Source of the DNA: Warburgia ugandensis
Lineage: Eukaryota; Streptophyta; Magnoliopsida; Canellales; Canellaceae
DNA: 64,000 nt
NCBI GenBank assembly: GCA_035236585.1
Contig: CP141139.1
Location: forward strand, 35,845,217-35,909,216
Direction of reading: 5' to 3'
Shown in pieces: positions 49,588-60,277 of this stretch (position 1 is the first letter of the stretch; each line of letters begins with the position of its first letter). A model generated the notes under the pieces. The model did not search any database. It saw only the letters and a program-made list of their open reading frames with translations, and was not told where the DNA came from. The position numbers and the translations under genes are program-made.

Positions 49588-49954
49588 ACAATGTTTTGCG
49601 ATGCTTTAGATACAGAGAGAGGCATCAGGTAAGGCAAGCAGACTGAAAACCAGTGAGGGTGTTGGCGGCCTTCATTGTTAAATCCATGGTTTTATGGGTC
49701 ATATGACTCCCGGATTTTTGAAATGAGTATTTTTCATTTGAAATATTTATTTTTACTAGATTTTAAAAATAAAATTTTTAATCAAGGATCCCAACTTTTG
49801 AAAAATATTGTATTTATATGACATGTAAAACTTGGAGTGTCACATCATACCATTCTCAAATTGGTTGTCCCCATATGATTATCATAAGGCAATTTTCGAA
49901 ATGTTCCATACCTAAAAATCTTTAGAAGGTTGTTTTAGAAAATTTGTTTCAACA

Positions 49955-50050
49955 CCAAAGGCTTCTAGTGCAGTAGTGCAAGGAGTCTCTCACCTAGGTA
50001 ACCAGGGTTCAAAACTATGCATGGTTGTCTCTCTAACTCTATCAAATTAG
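49955..50050 (+). mobile_element. Second SINE-like family, copy 2
   Basis: GCTTCTAGTGCAGTAGTGCA, AGGAGTCTCTCACCTAGG, GGGTTCAAAACTATGCATGG (box B GGTTCAAAACT), then GTTGTCTCTCTAACTCT. Boxes A and B are about 45 bp apart. Confidence 0.6.
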
Positions 50051-50524
50051 ATTAAATAATTAATGAGCTTTCTTTTACATAAACCTCAAAGTGCTCAGTC
50101 CAAAGATGGAAAAAGACAAGTGGATGCATTAGTATGGCCATTGGAATAACCTAATGGGTGAAGTGCCTACTCTAATTTCATAATATTCACCTACACATTA
50201 TTCTTTGATTATCCACTATTCAAACAATCTCAACTCACATGTACCTTGACTTTACCAAGTTTTCTATTATCTTCATTTCAACAAAATAATTTCCCACTCT
50301 TTTGTAAACATCTTAATTCATGGAAACCAATCTTGTCTTAGTAGAACCCCTATATATAGATCCCTTATGGATCTCTCCACAAAAATTTCAACGACATCAA
50401 ATGAAGGATAATACAATTTACACTATGAACACAATTTACATAGAAACATAATACAAATGAGAGACATTTGTTCTTTGATCAAGGCTATTTGTCTATATTT
50501 GATAATAATAAAAAAAGGCACTAC

Positions 50525-50640
50525 ACTAAAGCACAATGGTGTAAGGAGTATCTCCCCTAGGGTGCTTAGGATTTGAGGCTATGCATGAGCATATGTGTCA
50601 AACTTTGAAAAAGAACAAAGAGAGAAAGAAAAGAAAAGGC
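50525..50640 (+). mobile_element. Second SINE-like family, copy 3
   Basis: AAGCACAATGGTGTAAGGAG, TATCTCCCCTAGGGTGC, AGGATTTGAGGCTATGCATG and an A/G-rich tail. More diverged than its neighbours. Confidence 0.5.
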
Positions 50641-50749
50641 ACAAGAGGCATTACCATCTGATGTAGACACTTGAATTATTTGAGGTTAAAAACCCAAAAA
50701 TGATATTGGTGGAGGATCTAGCACAAATGAGTGTTTGATCTTGACCACA

Positions 50750-50865
50750 CCAAAGCCTCCTAGTGCTATGGTTCAAGGATAGGTCTCTCACTCAAATGAC
50801 CAAGATTAGAGATTGTGCATGGATGTGTCTCTAACTCTCAAAAAATAAAATAAAATAAAATTTAT
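50750..50865 (+). mobile_element. Second SINE-like family, copy 4
   Basis: AAGCCTCCTAGTGCTATGGT, CAAGGATAGGTCTCTCACTC, AGAGATTGTGCATGGATG and GTCTCTAACTCTC, then an A-rich tail AAAAAATAAAATAAAATAAA. The A-rich tail supports retroposition. Confidence 0.6.
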
Positions 50866-51874
50866 CACAACCAAATTGAACCAATTATGGATGTCTTATG
50901 CCATTTTTTTTTTGCTGCATAGTGCTTTAGGTTTAGTGATGTCTATGAGATTTTTTCTTGAGAATTTAGAAGATTTTTTATGGGTTGTTAGATGATGCTT
51001 GAAACACTAGAGCTAAGAATGCTAATGTGGGCTACTTTTTTAGCACCAAATAGTTACTACATATGCATCTGATGTTGATTGGCCATGTACCGCAAGTCTC
51101 CACTAAGGAATGGTGCAATAAAGAAATAAGTAAATGTATAACCAACTATGCTAGATTAAGAAACCTTTAATGGGTAATTGGATCACCCTGATATGGTTAT
51201 GCCAATGAATTCACCACCATTCAATAAAAAAATTACATTAAATTAAATTAAAAGGATACCACAACTTTATCTACTCGTCCTCTCATCATTAGAAAAAATA
51301 GGTTTAGTTAGTATCCAAAAGAAATCTATAGTGATTTCTTCCTCAAGAATTATATGTATCATTTAAGAAAAATTTCCTCAAACTTCCCCAATCTAGTGGG
51401 ATTTCAGTAGCTCAAGGTCCTTTTGAGTGGCTGGTATGAATTGAAAACTATAGATCATGATGAATTATAAAGAAAGGTACATAGAAGAATGCACTTAGAT
51501 ACAAAAGTCATAGTCACAAAATTAGAATTTGGGAATAAATTAGTAAGGCAAATATTTGAAAAGTTCAACAAACATTCATTAAAAGTATGGGGAAATTGTG
51601 TTTTTCATTGATTTATTTAAGATTTTTAAATGAGTTTTAACTAAAATTACAAATAATTTTTGAGAATTTGGCAAATGATTTGTGAATTTTGAGTTTATTG
51701 GTGTTCATTTCTTGAAATTTTCTTTAAATTGAAAAATATAAAAACTTTTGAATCATTCAAGAAATTGTCAACATAAAAAAAGTGAGACTTCTTTAAAAAA
51801 AATTCAATCATTTAGAGAAGTTTGTGACTATGACAAAAAATTACAGCATATCTCTCAAAATCCATGGCTTCAAC

Positions 51875-52037
51875 TGTAATACATATAAATATTGTTGGCC
51901 TACTTTCTATCAATATAGGCTTTTAAGTTGAATGGTAAAACAACATGGTATTAGAGTTTTATTTACCAAACCATATGCAAGAGCCCAAAATAGGCCTTTT
52001 CAATGAGGGTGTGTTAGATACATAAATATTGTTAGCC
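51875..52037 (+). mobile_element. TRIM-like miniature LTR element, truncated
   Basis: A 71-bp terminal repeat (51875-51945, TGTAATACAT...AAAACAACA) is followed directly by TGGTATTAGAG, a close match to the initiator-Met tRNA primer binding site TGGTATCAGAG. After only about 55 bp and a purine tract (GAGGGTG) the terminal repeat starts again at 52012 (TGTTAGATACATAAATATTG) and breaks off near 52037, at the edge of a Copia remnant. This is the layout of terminal-repeat retrotransposons in miniature. It has no coding room. Confidence 0.75.
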
Positions 52038-52045
52038 ATTTTCGA

Positions 52046-55030
52046 GGCATTTGGAGAGAGGGTCAAATAAATTGTGTCATGATTTCATATGTTGAGTCAA
52101 AATGACTCCAAGTTTAATCAATTCTCTTACGCTATCATTTTTTAGATGAAATTAGTCACATTTACCATTATAGCGTTCACTATATGCCTTAGTAATGGCA
52201 TCATTGTTGTCATATCAAATAGTAATAGTAGGAACTAGGTTTAGCCACGTAGGTACGTCTACCAAGAGGTTTCTTAGCCATTCTACTTTCTCTCCATTAG
52301 AAGCCAAAGCAATAAACTCATATTTCATTATGGAATGAGTAGTACATGTCTGTTTCTTTAACTTCCATGCAATTGCACCACCATGCAAAGCAAAAATCTA
52401 AGTAGAGATCGATTTCAAACTATTAGGGACCACGTTCTTGGTTGCATTACTATAACCTTTCAAAACATTTACTTCTTTGCCATTGTGCAAATCATAATGT
52501 AGAGTCTTCTTGAGATACTACATCACTCACACTACTGCTTTCTAATGTGCTTTGCTAGAATTACCTATATACTAGCTTAATTTACCAACTACAAAGGCAA
52601 TATTTGGTCATGTACATGTCACTACATACTTCAAGCTGCCAATTACACTCGATCTCTTCAATTAATCAATTAAGTTTCCATCATTTTTTAATAACTTGAC
52701 ATTAGAGTCACACTGAGCATTCATAGGTTTGCAGTAAAACTAATCAAATCGGCAAAGTACTTTCTCAATGTAACTGGACTATGTAATAACTAGTACAACC
52801 TTCTTTTTGATGATCTTGATCTTTAGAATTACATCAGCTTTACCAAGATCATTCATATCAACATTTGATGATAGAAACTACTTTGTGTTAACAATACTTT
52901 GTTGGTCTATGCCAAATATGTGAATGTTATCCACACAGAGGTAGATGATAATTCCTCTATTACCAGAAAACTTACTATATACACAAATATCACAATTACT
53001 AGGTATGTAACTGTTAGAGATGAGAACCTTTTAATATTCTCATGCCACTGTTAAGAGCTTATTTACGTTATACAAAGTCTTAAGCAATCTGCATAATTTG
53101 TGCTCTTGTCCTACCATAACATAACCTCTATATTATTGCATGAAAATTTCTTCATCCTAATCTCCATTCAGTAAAGGCTATTTTAACATCTATCTAAACT
53201 ATTAGCAAGTTGTGTATAACAGTAAAAGCAATAAACAATTTAATAATAGAAACTCAAGCAATTGTAGCATGTGTCAAAATAATCAACACATTCTTTTTGT
53301 TGAAATCTCTTAGCCACAATTCTAGTTTTATACTTGTCAAATATACGATCATCCCTCATCTTTTTCTACAAGACCCATTTGCAATCAATTGCTTTGCACC
53401 CTGGTGGCAAATCATCTAACACCCATATTTTGTTATTATAAATAGAATGCATTTCATTATATGTGGCTTCTTTTCAAAACACTGCATGATGTCTAGTCAT
53501 TGCTTTAGTGACTATGACAAGATCAGTTTCAATCATATAGATTTCAAACTTAAAACCAAAGTCTTTTTCTTTTCTTCATCTTGTACTTCTTCCAATTTCA
53601 ATAACATCAATATGTGCAAAATTCAACCTCTTAGAGGATTAAGGAATGTCTTTTCCTTCATTTTGACTAAATTCTAAAGGAGTCCTTATATTGGATGAAG
53701 GAAATACTTCTTATTCATTTTGACCAGTTTTGAAAGGAAATGAACACTTGACAAAACTAACATTAATACCTTCTACAATAGCACGCAGATGTGGAGTTTT
53801 CAAATTCATCAATTTGTAGGCTTTGCTCACCATAAAGTAACCAATAAACCATAGTCAATTCTTTGATATCCAACTTTGTAATCTTTGTATCCTGGTACTA
53901 TAAAATAAGCAAGACAACTCCAAACTTTCAAGTACTTAAGATTAGGTTTTTTGCCTTTCGACAACTCATAAGGAGTAGTTTCAAATTTGCTATATGAAAC
54001 TTTGTCCAAAATGTGGCAAGGAAAGGGTAGAGCTTCACCCCAAAAGCTTGTGGACAATTCAAAACTAGTAAGCAAGGAATTTCCCAATGTCAAAAAGTGT
54101 TCTATTCTTCCTTTCAGCTACACTATTCTGTTGAGGTGTGTATGGAGAATATAATTCTTGAACAAATGCGACTTCTTCATAGAACAATGAAATTTTATTG
54201 AATATATATTCTCTACCTTGATTAGAGCTCAAAGTCTTAATCTTGACACTGTGAATGTTCTCAACTTCAACCTTGTGAGCTTTAAATTACTCAAATACTT
54301 CATTTCTATTGTGAAGAAGGAAAACATAAGCATATCTTAAGTAATCATCAATAAAGGTTATGAAATACCTTTTCCCATCTTGTGTTTGTGTATTCATCAT
54401 CTCATAGATGTCACTATGAATCAACTCAAGTATAGAGGATTGTCATTCAACTTACTTCAATACTTTGTTTATGATTTACCACTTACTATAGATTTCATAT
54501 ATGTTTGTGGTGAAGCTTTCACTTTTAAAAATAAGTTGAAGTTCATCATTCTTTTGATGGATTGCAAATTCACATGTTGAAGTCTACCATGCCACATATT
54601 AAGAGAATCACTTACAATATGAGCAAAATTAGGAATTTTATTAGTAATGTTCAACTTAAACATGCCACTTGTTGAGTATCCCTTCCCCACAATAATTCCA
54701 TTTTTGAAAAATAATAATCTTATCATTTTCAATCACCATTTTGAGACATGCTTGTTCAAAGCATCTTTAGAGATTAGGCTCCTATTGATGTATGGAACAT
54801 GAAACACATTCTTAGAGTTAATACCTTGCAAGAAGTGAATTTAATGTCAATGTTACCTTGGCCAACTATTTTAGCCACAAAGAAATTTTGTCATTACCTC
54901 AAAATCAACTCTCACTATCCTACAAGTCTTGAATAGACTCCAATTACTAATCACATGCTAAATTGCTCCAATGTTAAGCCACTAGTCCTTATAATTAGAA
55001 ACAACATTCACTTTAGTTTCATGCCTAGGA
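52046..55030 (-). mobile_element. Ty1/copia remnant, family C copy 2
   Basis: Minus-strand Copia fossil. In element order from the right: protease-side sequence (about 55030-54770), the GAG-pre-integrase zinc region (54732-54469, with LNMWHGRLQHVNLQSIKRM), integrase core end (54093-53827, with TPYELSKGKKPNLKYLKVW), and RT to RNase H remains (about 53470-52046). It is collinear with 26350-28090. Many coding breaks are present. A LINE fragment adjoins it at 55030; sequence fitting its gag side is at 63571-64000, beyond an 8.5-kb block. Confidence 0.82.
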
Positions 55031-56132
55031 GGTCTACCATGGAAGCTATTTTCTTACTAAGACAATTGGCAGAGAAATATAGGGAGAGGAGGAAAAACTT
55101 TACATGGTCTTTATTGACTTAGAGAAAGCTTGTGATAGAGTCCTTAAGGAGTTAATATTGAGAGTGTTGGGCGAGAAAGAGGTTTTACGGGGGTACATAG
55201 ACATAATTAAATATATGTATGAGGGAACGGTAATAAATGTTAAGATCCCTAGTGGCGAGACTGATGATTTTTCTGTCACATTGGTTATGGATGAGTTAAC
55301 AGAATATTTACATGAGAATTCCCTGGTGCATGCTATTTGCAGATGATATAGTCTTACTTGATAAGACAATGGAGGGTGTAAACATAAAGCTAAAGTTATA
55401 GAGAGAAGCATTAGAATCTAAAGGATTTAAAATTAGCCTATCTAAGACAGAATATATGGAATGCAATTTTAGCAAGGAGAGGAGTAGGAGTGGAACACCA
55501 GTTAAGATTGATAACCAAGAACTCCTTGTAAAAGACCACCTTCAGTACTTAGGATCAATGATTCATGAGTGGAGAGATTGAGAGATTGAGAGGGAGGTTA
55601 CCCAGCGAATCTAAGCAGGTTGGAACAATGGAGATGTACATCTGGAGTTTTGTATGATCGGCGGGTGCCACGCAAACTAAAAGAAAATTTCTATAGGATG
55701 GCGATAAAGCCAGCCATGCTCTATGGATTATAGTGTTGTGCAATTAAGAAACATCATGCTCATAGGATGAGAGTCTCAGAAATGAGGATGTTGAGATGGA
55801 TGAGTGGTAAGACAAGACAGGATAGAATAGAATAGAATTAGAAATGAAAATATTAGAAGAAATTTAGGGGTAGCACCAATAGGTAACAAGATGAGGAAGA
55901 TTAGACTTAGATGGTTTGGACATGCTCAAAGGAGACCAACAACAGCACTGGTTAGGAGTGACGCAATACAAGTAAAAGGTTCTAAAAAGACAAAGGGAAT
56001 GCCCAAAAGAATGTAGATAGAAGTGGTGAGGAAAGATTTAAAAACTTTGGGACTAAATGAAGCAATGGTACTTAATAGAGAGGACTGGAGGAATAAGATT
56101 CATGTGGCCGACCCCTAATTGGGATAAGGTCT

Positions 56133-56178
<46 letters not shown>

Positions 56179-56183
56179 ATATT
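55027..56183 (+). mobile_element. RTE-type LINE, 3' portion (copy 1)
   Basis: A 5'-truncated LINE. The reverse transcriptase segment starts with EAIFLLRQLAEKYRERRKN and continues MVFIDLEKACDRV after a frame change; the catalytic box WCMLFADDIVLLDKT is at 55325-55369. Between DDFSVTL and VMDELT the usual GLHQGSALSPYLFA block is missing, a small in-frame deletion of the RT core. The C-terminal part includes MLYGL and EMRMLRWMSGKTR. The 3' end reads CCCTAATTGGGATAAGGTCTTGA then (TGA)n at 56133-56180, typical of plant RTE elements. Several stops and frameshifts are present. Confidence 0.92.
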
Positions 56184-58291
56184 TTCTAATGTGTCATATA
56201 GGATTTTTATACGAGGTTTTTAATAATCTAATATGATACTAAGTATGACCTGTATCCATAAACTAACTCAATCTTTCACCCATTCTCATTTTGAAGCCTT
56301 TTTGTTGTTTCTTCCAGTTCCTTGTCTGCAAGTTCTTGGTTATCTGCTCTATTTGATATTTCTCCTTCAATGCATTCTATTAAAAAAGATGGATCATAGT
56401 GCTTGAGCAGATTTAGTGAATAGCATGTTGAGCTATTAAAACTTGTCCAGTGATCTTTATTTGCCGCATGTCTGCCCAGTTTAATCCCAAAGCTTATATT
56501 CTAGAATCTGGTCAGTCACAATTAAGCTGGAAGAGATTGGCGGAAGGAGAAGGTGAAAACTATATTGCATTCACAGGGCCCGTACCAGACTTGAATGCAT
56601 GGTCAGCCGCTGTCCCTGGCCAATTAAGCTCAAATGTTGGGCAATGGAGACCTTATGAACTCGCACGAGAGATTGTTGCTTCTGATTAGATAGTGTCTAA
56701 TCAAGCTTTCTACTCTAGGTAATTATATACTCCTTAAAAGTGGGATTTCAGTGACAAATTTTTAGCAAAGTCATTTTCACAGACAATTCTAAATCTTCAG
56801 GGATGAAACTTGTGATGTCCATGGATGCGAAATAGCCCCACTGAATGGAGGCATGTGGCCACAGAATTTAATTGAGGCAAGTTTACCCAACTCCTTTTGA
56901 TTCTTGTTGATTTTCCTTAGTTATCTTCCTAACTGAACTTTGTCATTTTAGAAAGTTGTCAGTAGGTGTGCTAGCTCCACCATCTTGCAAGTGCAAAGCT
57001 AGCAAGTAGGCAGGTGTCAAGAAGGTTGATCATTGTCCATTAGGGCATACCATTGAAGAAGCTTTCATTGTTCATCTTTTGTAATTTCGGGAGTGTTAGT
57101 TCTGCAGTGATCCCCAGAGGGCCCTCTCAAATGTAAACTTAATTAGTGTCTTGGATGAAAAGTTCATTTTTTTTTTTTTTATCATAACCGTTGGTGGCAC
57201 GAGCCCCGCAATTTGTGTTTAAAAGGAACTTCTACCCAAGGAACCTTGTTCCTAATTTTACAATTCTTTTTTACATCCCCATTTTAGGCCCAACTAATGG
57301 ACAGTCCAGTGAGTCGTCACAGTTCACTTCTCTTCTGCGACAGCTTTGCATCTTCATCGCTTCTTTTTGGCAACTAGCTTATCCAGTGGGTGGCTATGGT
57401 AAGAAGCTGGTTGTACTTGTGATGGTTCTCCAAGATCTAATATTACCATTTAGGTCTACGTTGCCACAATATTGTTCTATGAAATTTTTTTGTGATATCT
57501 AAGATTTGATATTTGATATTTTTTTAGTAAAAAACAATGCATCAACCAATTAGAATGCAATAATGATGATCCTTCACTTGCTAGAAAGAAGCCTTTACTT
57601 GCCACATTGATATAAATCTTTTGATCTAAAATAAGCCTGTCATCTGAAATGATCACAACCATTGATCTATTAAGCACACACTTCTTCCATAAAAATCAGT
57701 GGAACCAAAGCCATGTGTGGAGGCCTCCTGATCGCTCATAGGATCAACCTATTCAGAGTTTTATGAGGTTTTATATACTGAAGTATTTATAGGATCCATA
57801 CTTTTGGTAATCCCAACCGTTCATCACACACCACAGTTGCTTAGTGATTAGAAGATAAAAGGTTCGATCATCCAAATCTAGTCCCCTCATATACTTTTAG
57901 CGGCCAAAGTTGAACTTGAACCTTTTACCATATAAAATGACCATTGATCAAAGAGTTTGTAGATATGATCCTCCACTTAATTTTCTTTGTTTATTGATCT
58001 CCCCACCTTCACTACTATTTTATGTGAATTTTGAAGTCAGAGATTAGAGTTAGAAGACAAAATCAAGGGGCTAGATCATAGTTAGACCAGTAGATGGAGA
58101 TCATGAGGAGGATGGAGATGGGTTACGTGCATGCATTGACTAGAGCTTGTAGGGATGCATGCACATTGAATGAATGTCATGGTTTGAAAGATACCTACTT
58201 CTTCTCTCTAAAAAACATGGTTTGAAGTTGTATTTTTCTCTTTCTAAAAACAATTAAAATGTATACTATAAAGAGTGGTTGGCATATTTCT
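56184..58291. other. Spacer with gene fragment; otherwise unassigned
   Basis: Holds the two-exon gene fragment at 56480-56880 and, just after, 3' UTR-like sequence. A 103-codon frame at 57191-57502 (containing LRQLCIFIASFWQL) has no similarity I recognise and may be chance or a further exon. The rest is AT-rich. Confidence 0.4.
56480..56880 (+). pseudogene. Two-exon fragment of an unrecognised host gene
   Basis: A likely exon runs 56480-56718: acceptor TCTGCCCAG before TTTAATCCCAAAG and donor AG|GTAATT at 56718/56719. It encodes KAYILESGQSQLSWKRLAEG, then TGPVPDLNAWSAAVPGQL and WRPYELAREIVASD, with one in-frame TAG at 56687-56689 before the donor. A second exon, 56801-56880, follows acceptor TCTTCAG in matching phase and encodes RDETCDVHGCEIAPLNGG then MWPQNLIEA. 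Phase, splice sites and composition look like a real plant gene, but both ends and the rest of the gene are missing, and the in-frame stop would truncate any product. I do not recognise the family and assign no function. Confidence 0.5.
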
Positions 58292-59234
58292 TGTCACAAC
58301 CCCATATCCCCAGGGCCGCGATTAGGCTTGATCAAGCCTAACGATTGGGCGAGCTAGGCCTACGTGGCCTTGCTTCTTTTTTTTTCATAATTTATATCAC
58401 AGCAGAAGTGTTGAGAGAGCTAGGTGCTCTTGTCCTGTGCAAGTCACAGTTTACTAGTGAAATATTTTTCTCCTTTAACAATAGGTCCTACCGAAATTTC
58501 GGCGAAGTCTCCCTGTTTTTCGGACATTATGCATTTAACGCATGCTATGCGGTTCACCTGATAGACAATAGAGCAATCGTAATTTACTGAAGGGAGACTC
58601 AGTCTTCGTACTATCTATCATAGTGAGACATACATGATACATACGGAATCAGTGTCAAAATGAGACATAACTCGTTCTGACATTAGCACATATATACATG
58701 TATTTATATACAACTCAAAATTTAATAGCTTCAAGCAAGCTTTGTTCAACTCACTCAACGACCTTTCTCTTCTCTCGCCCGACTAGTACTGCCAAAATAA
58801 CAAGGTGAGCCGCGAAGCCCGGTAAGGGAAAAGAACTAAACCCATGCATATCCGGTCATTCTCATTGCCACGCTTAAAAAACACATTCACTATAACATGA
58901 GCATGCATTTTCCATTTTAACTAGTCATATATAACATAGTTAGCATGTGCTATCAAGTAAGGCTTATGCTTATTACAGCGAGTACAGTTTTTCCCCAAAT
59001 TCTAATATGACGCAACAGTCATCGCATGCAAACAAGCACACCCCATAAGGATTTCCTATTCGTGTCCAGCCACGGGACATTCAATAGATGAGTGACTAAG
59101 TCATGGACCTCATTCTAAAGTTGCATGCAAACCATAAGTGTTACATCAAACAAAGCTGCATACTCATTAATGATTTTCTCAGTAATATTAAACGTGCCTA
59201 GCATCACACCAGGATTCAATAGTCATCTCCCTCA

Positions 59235-59780
59235 AGGATTACCATCTTGGGCGGCCCACTATGTGTATCATCATCAAGGCAGCGAGACCCTCGATTTACC
59301 ATCTTGGGTAGCGCCAAAGTCGGGTTCCCTCGTGTTTACCATCTTGGGTGGCTCCACCTTAGTCGAAATCAACCAGGCAGCCCTTTCCCTCAGGGTTTAC
59401 CATCTTGGGTAACTCAATATGCCAGCTCATCCCTCAGGGTTTACCATCTTGGGCGGCTCGACCGTGATCCTAAAAGACCGAGGCAGCCCTTTCCCTCGGG
59501 AATTACCATCTTGGGAGGCTCAATACACGGACCATCCCTCGGGGTTTACCATCTTGGGCGGCTCCACCATGATTCCAAAGAACCGAGGCAGCCCTTTCCC
59601 TCGGGGTTTACGTCTTGGGAGGTTTCTCCAATACCGAGACGGTCCAATCCTCGGGATTTACCGTCTTGGGCGGCTTCACCTTAGTTGCAAGCAACCAGGT
59701 AGCCCTTTCCCTCAGGAATTACCATCTTGGAAAGCGTCATCATAGCTTACCGGGTGGCCCTCAGGGCTTACTATCTTGGG
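59235..59780. repeat. Higher-order tandem array, about 105-bp composite unit
   Basis: TTTACCATCTTGGG-like motifs begin at 59241, 59298, 59338, 59399, 59443, 59505, 59548, 59610, 59660, 59721 and 59770. Spacings alternate near 61 and 44 bp, so the array is about five copies of a two-part 105-bp unit. The longer half carries GAGGCAGCCCTTTCCCTC. It lies on the 3' side of the captured gene fragments in element orientation. Confidence 0.88.
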
Positions 59781-59984
59781 CTTGACCATTTTATAACAGT
59801 TGCATCATCACAACGGTTAAGCATAGCAAATCATACTATAACATGACCTTTTTAACAAGAAATTACAATTTCTATCATCCACTAAACCAAGGTGGCAATA
59901 TATACATTTTACACATGCATAAAGTTAGTTTCAAGAGAACACAACAACAAGAATTTAAAGAATGCAAGGGTTCAGGGTCCTTAC

Positions 59985-60255
59985 CTGTGTTTGCAGTGCG
60001 ATTCACATTCCAATAACCAATGTTGCAATGTTTCCCGGTGGCTTCCATGTACCACCGCAAGCCCACAAAAGTGCTCCCCGAGATAGACACCGTGGCCGTA
60101 TGGGCATTCCCTTGATAAACTCATACACCTTTTCCACCATTCTAGCTTCCCCAACGAGTCCACAATACATGCATAATGCTCACACCCTTGCTCAATTCCA
60201 TACTTCCTTTTCATCTCTTCAAAAATTCTCAATCCCTCCTCTACTTTCCCAACTT
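59985..60255 (-). pseudogene. PPR-protein gene fragment (E-motif region), captured in LTR
   Basis: On the minus strand the sequence encodes RIFEEMKRKYGIEQGCEHYA then CIVDSLGK, and in a shifted frame VEKVYEFIKGMPIRP and GALLWACGGTW. This is the last repeat and E motif of plant PLS-class pentatricopeptide repeat proteins (consensus YGIxPxxEHYACIVDLLGRAG...EFIKxMPIxP...WGALLGAC), which bind organelle RNA and help its editing. Only about 85 codons are present, with a frame change inside. It starts about 45 bp after the ELF3 fragment and ends at the donor-like site of the host LTR, so both pieces could lie in one leader exon. No function is expected on its own. Confidence 0.82.
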
Positions 60256-60277
60256 ATTAGACGCTGATAGTACACAC

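Larger units (their letters stand above)
41563..49844 (+). mobile_element. Outer degraded long LTR (family A relative) holding two nested LTRs
   Basis: The left end TATAACAACCCTCAATTTTG and right end GGAGTGTCACA correspond to the family A ends. Flanks TCCTA (41558-41562) and TCATA (49845-49849) match at four of five bases. Recognisable inside are a donor-like CAG|GTAAGATTCTCATCC at 42863/42864, the CTATACTAGGAGGG and GGGTAGTCCACACTACG segment (43765-43900) and the CTCACACTACACAGGCATAGCTT-like piece before 47783. Minus the insertions it is about 3.5 kb. It is older than its two passengers. Fossil. Confidence 0.72.
49845..51875. other. AT-rich spacer with second SINE-like family
   Basis: Ground sequence to the right of the LTR stack, with three SINE-like copies and the right arm of the inverted repeat (51495-51850). 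No gene seen. Confidence 0.5.

Noticed and set aside
57835-57895. A possible tRNA-like segment with TTAGTGATTAGA and GGTTCGATCAT
   Set aside because: The two boxes could be pol III motifs, but there is no cloverleaf and no second copy seen, so it is not called.
59125-59745. Overlapping frames with LPSWAA repeats suggesting a repeat protein
   Set aside because: They translate the 105-bp composite tandem array in an LTR; the repeats are nucleotide-level and appear in more than one frame.
59235-59780. Array considered as a CRISPR
   Set aside because: The spacers are themselves repeated with the 105-bp period, and the context is a plant LTR.
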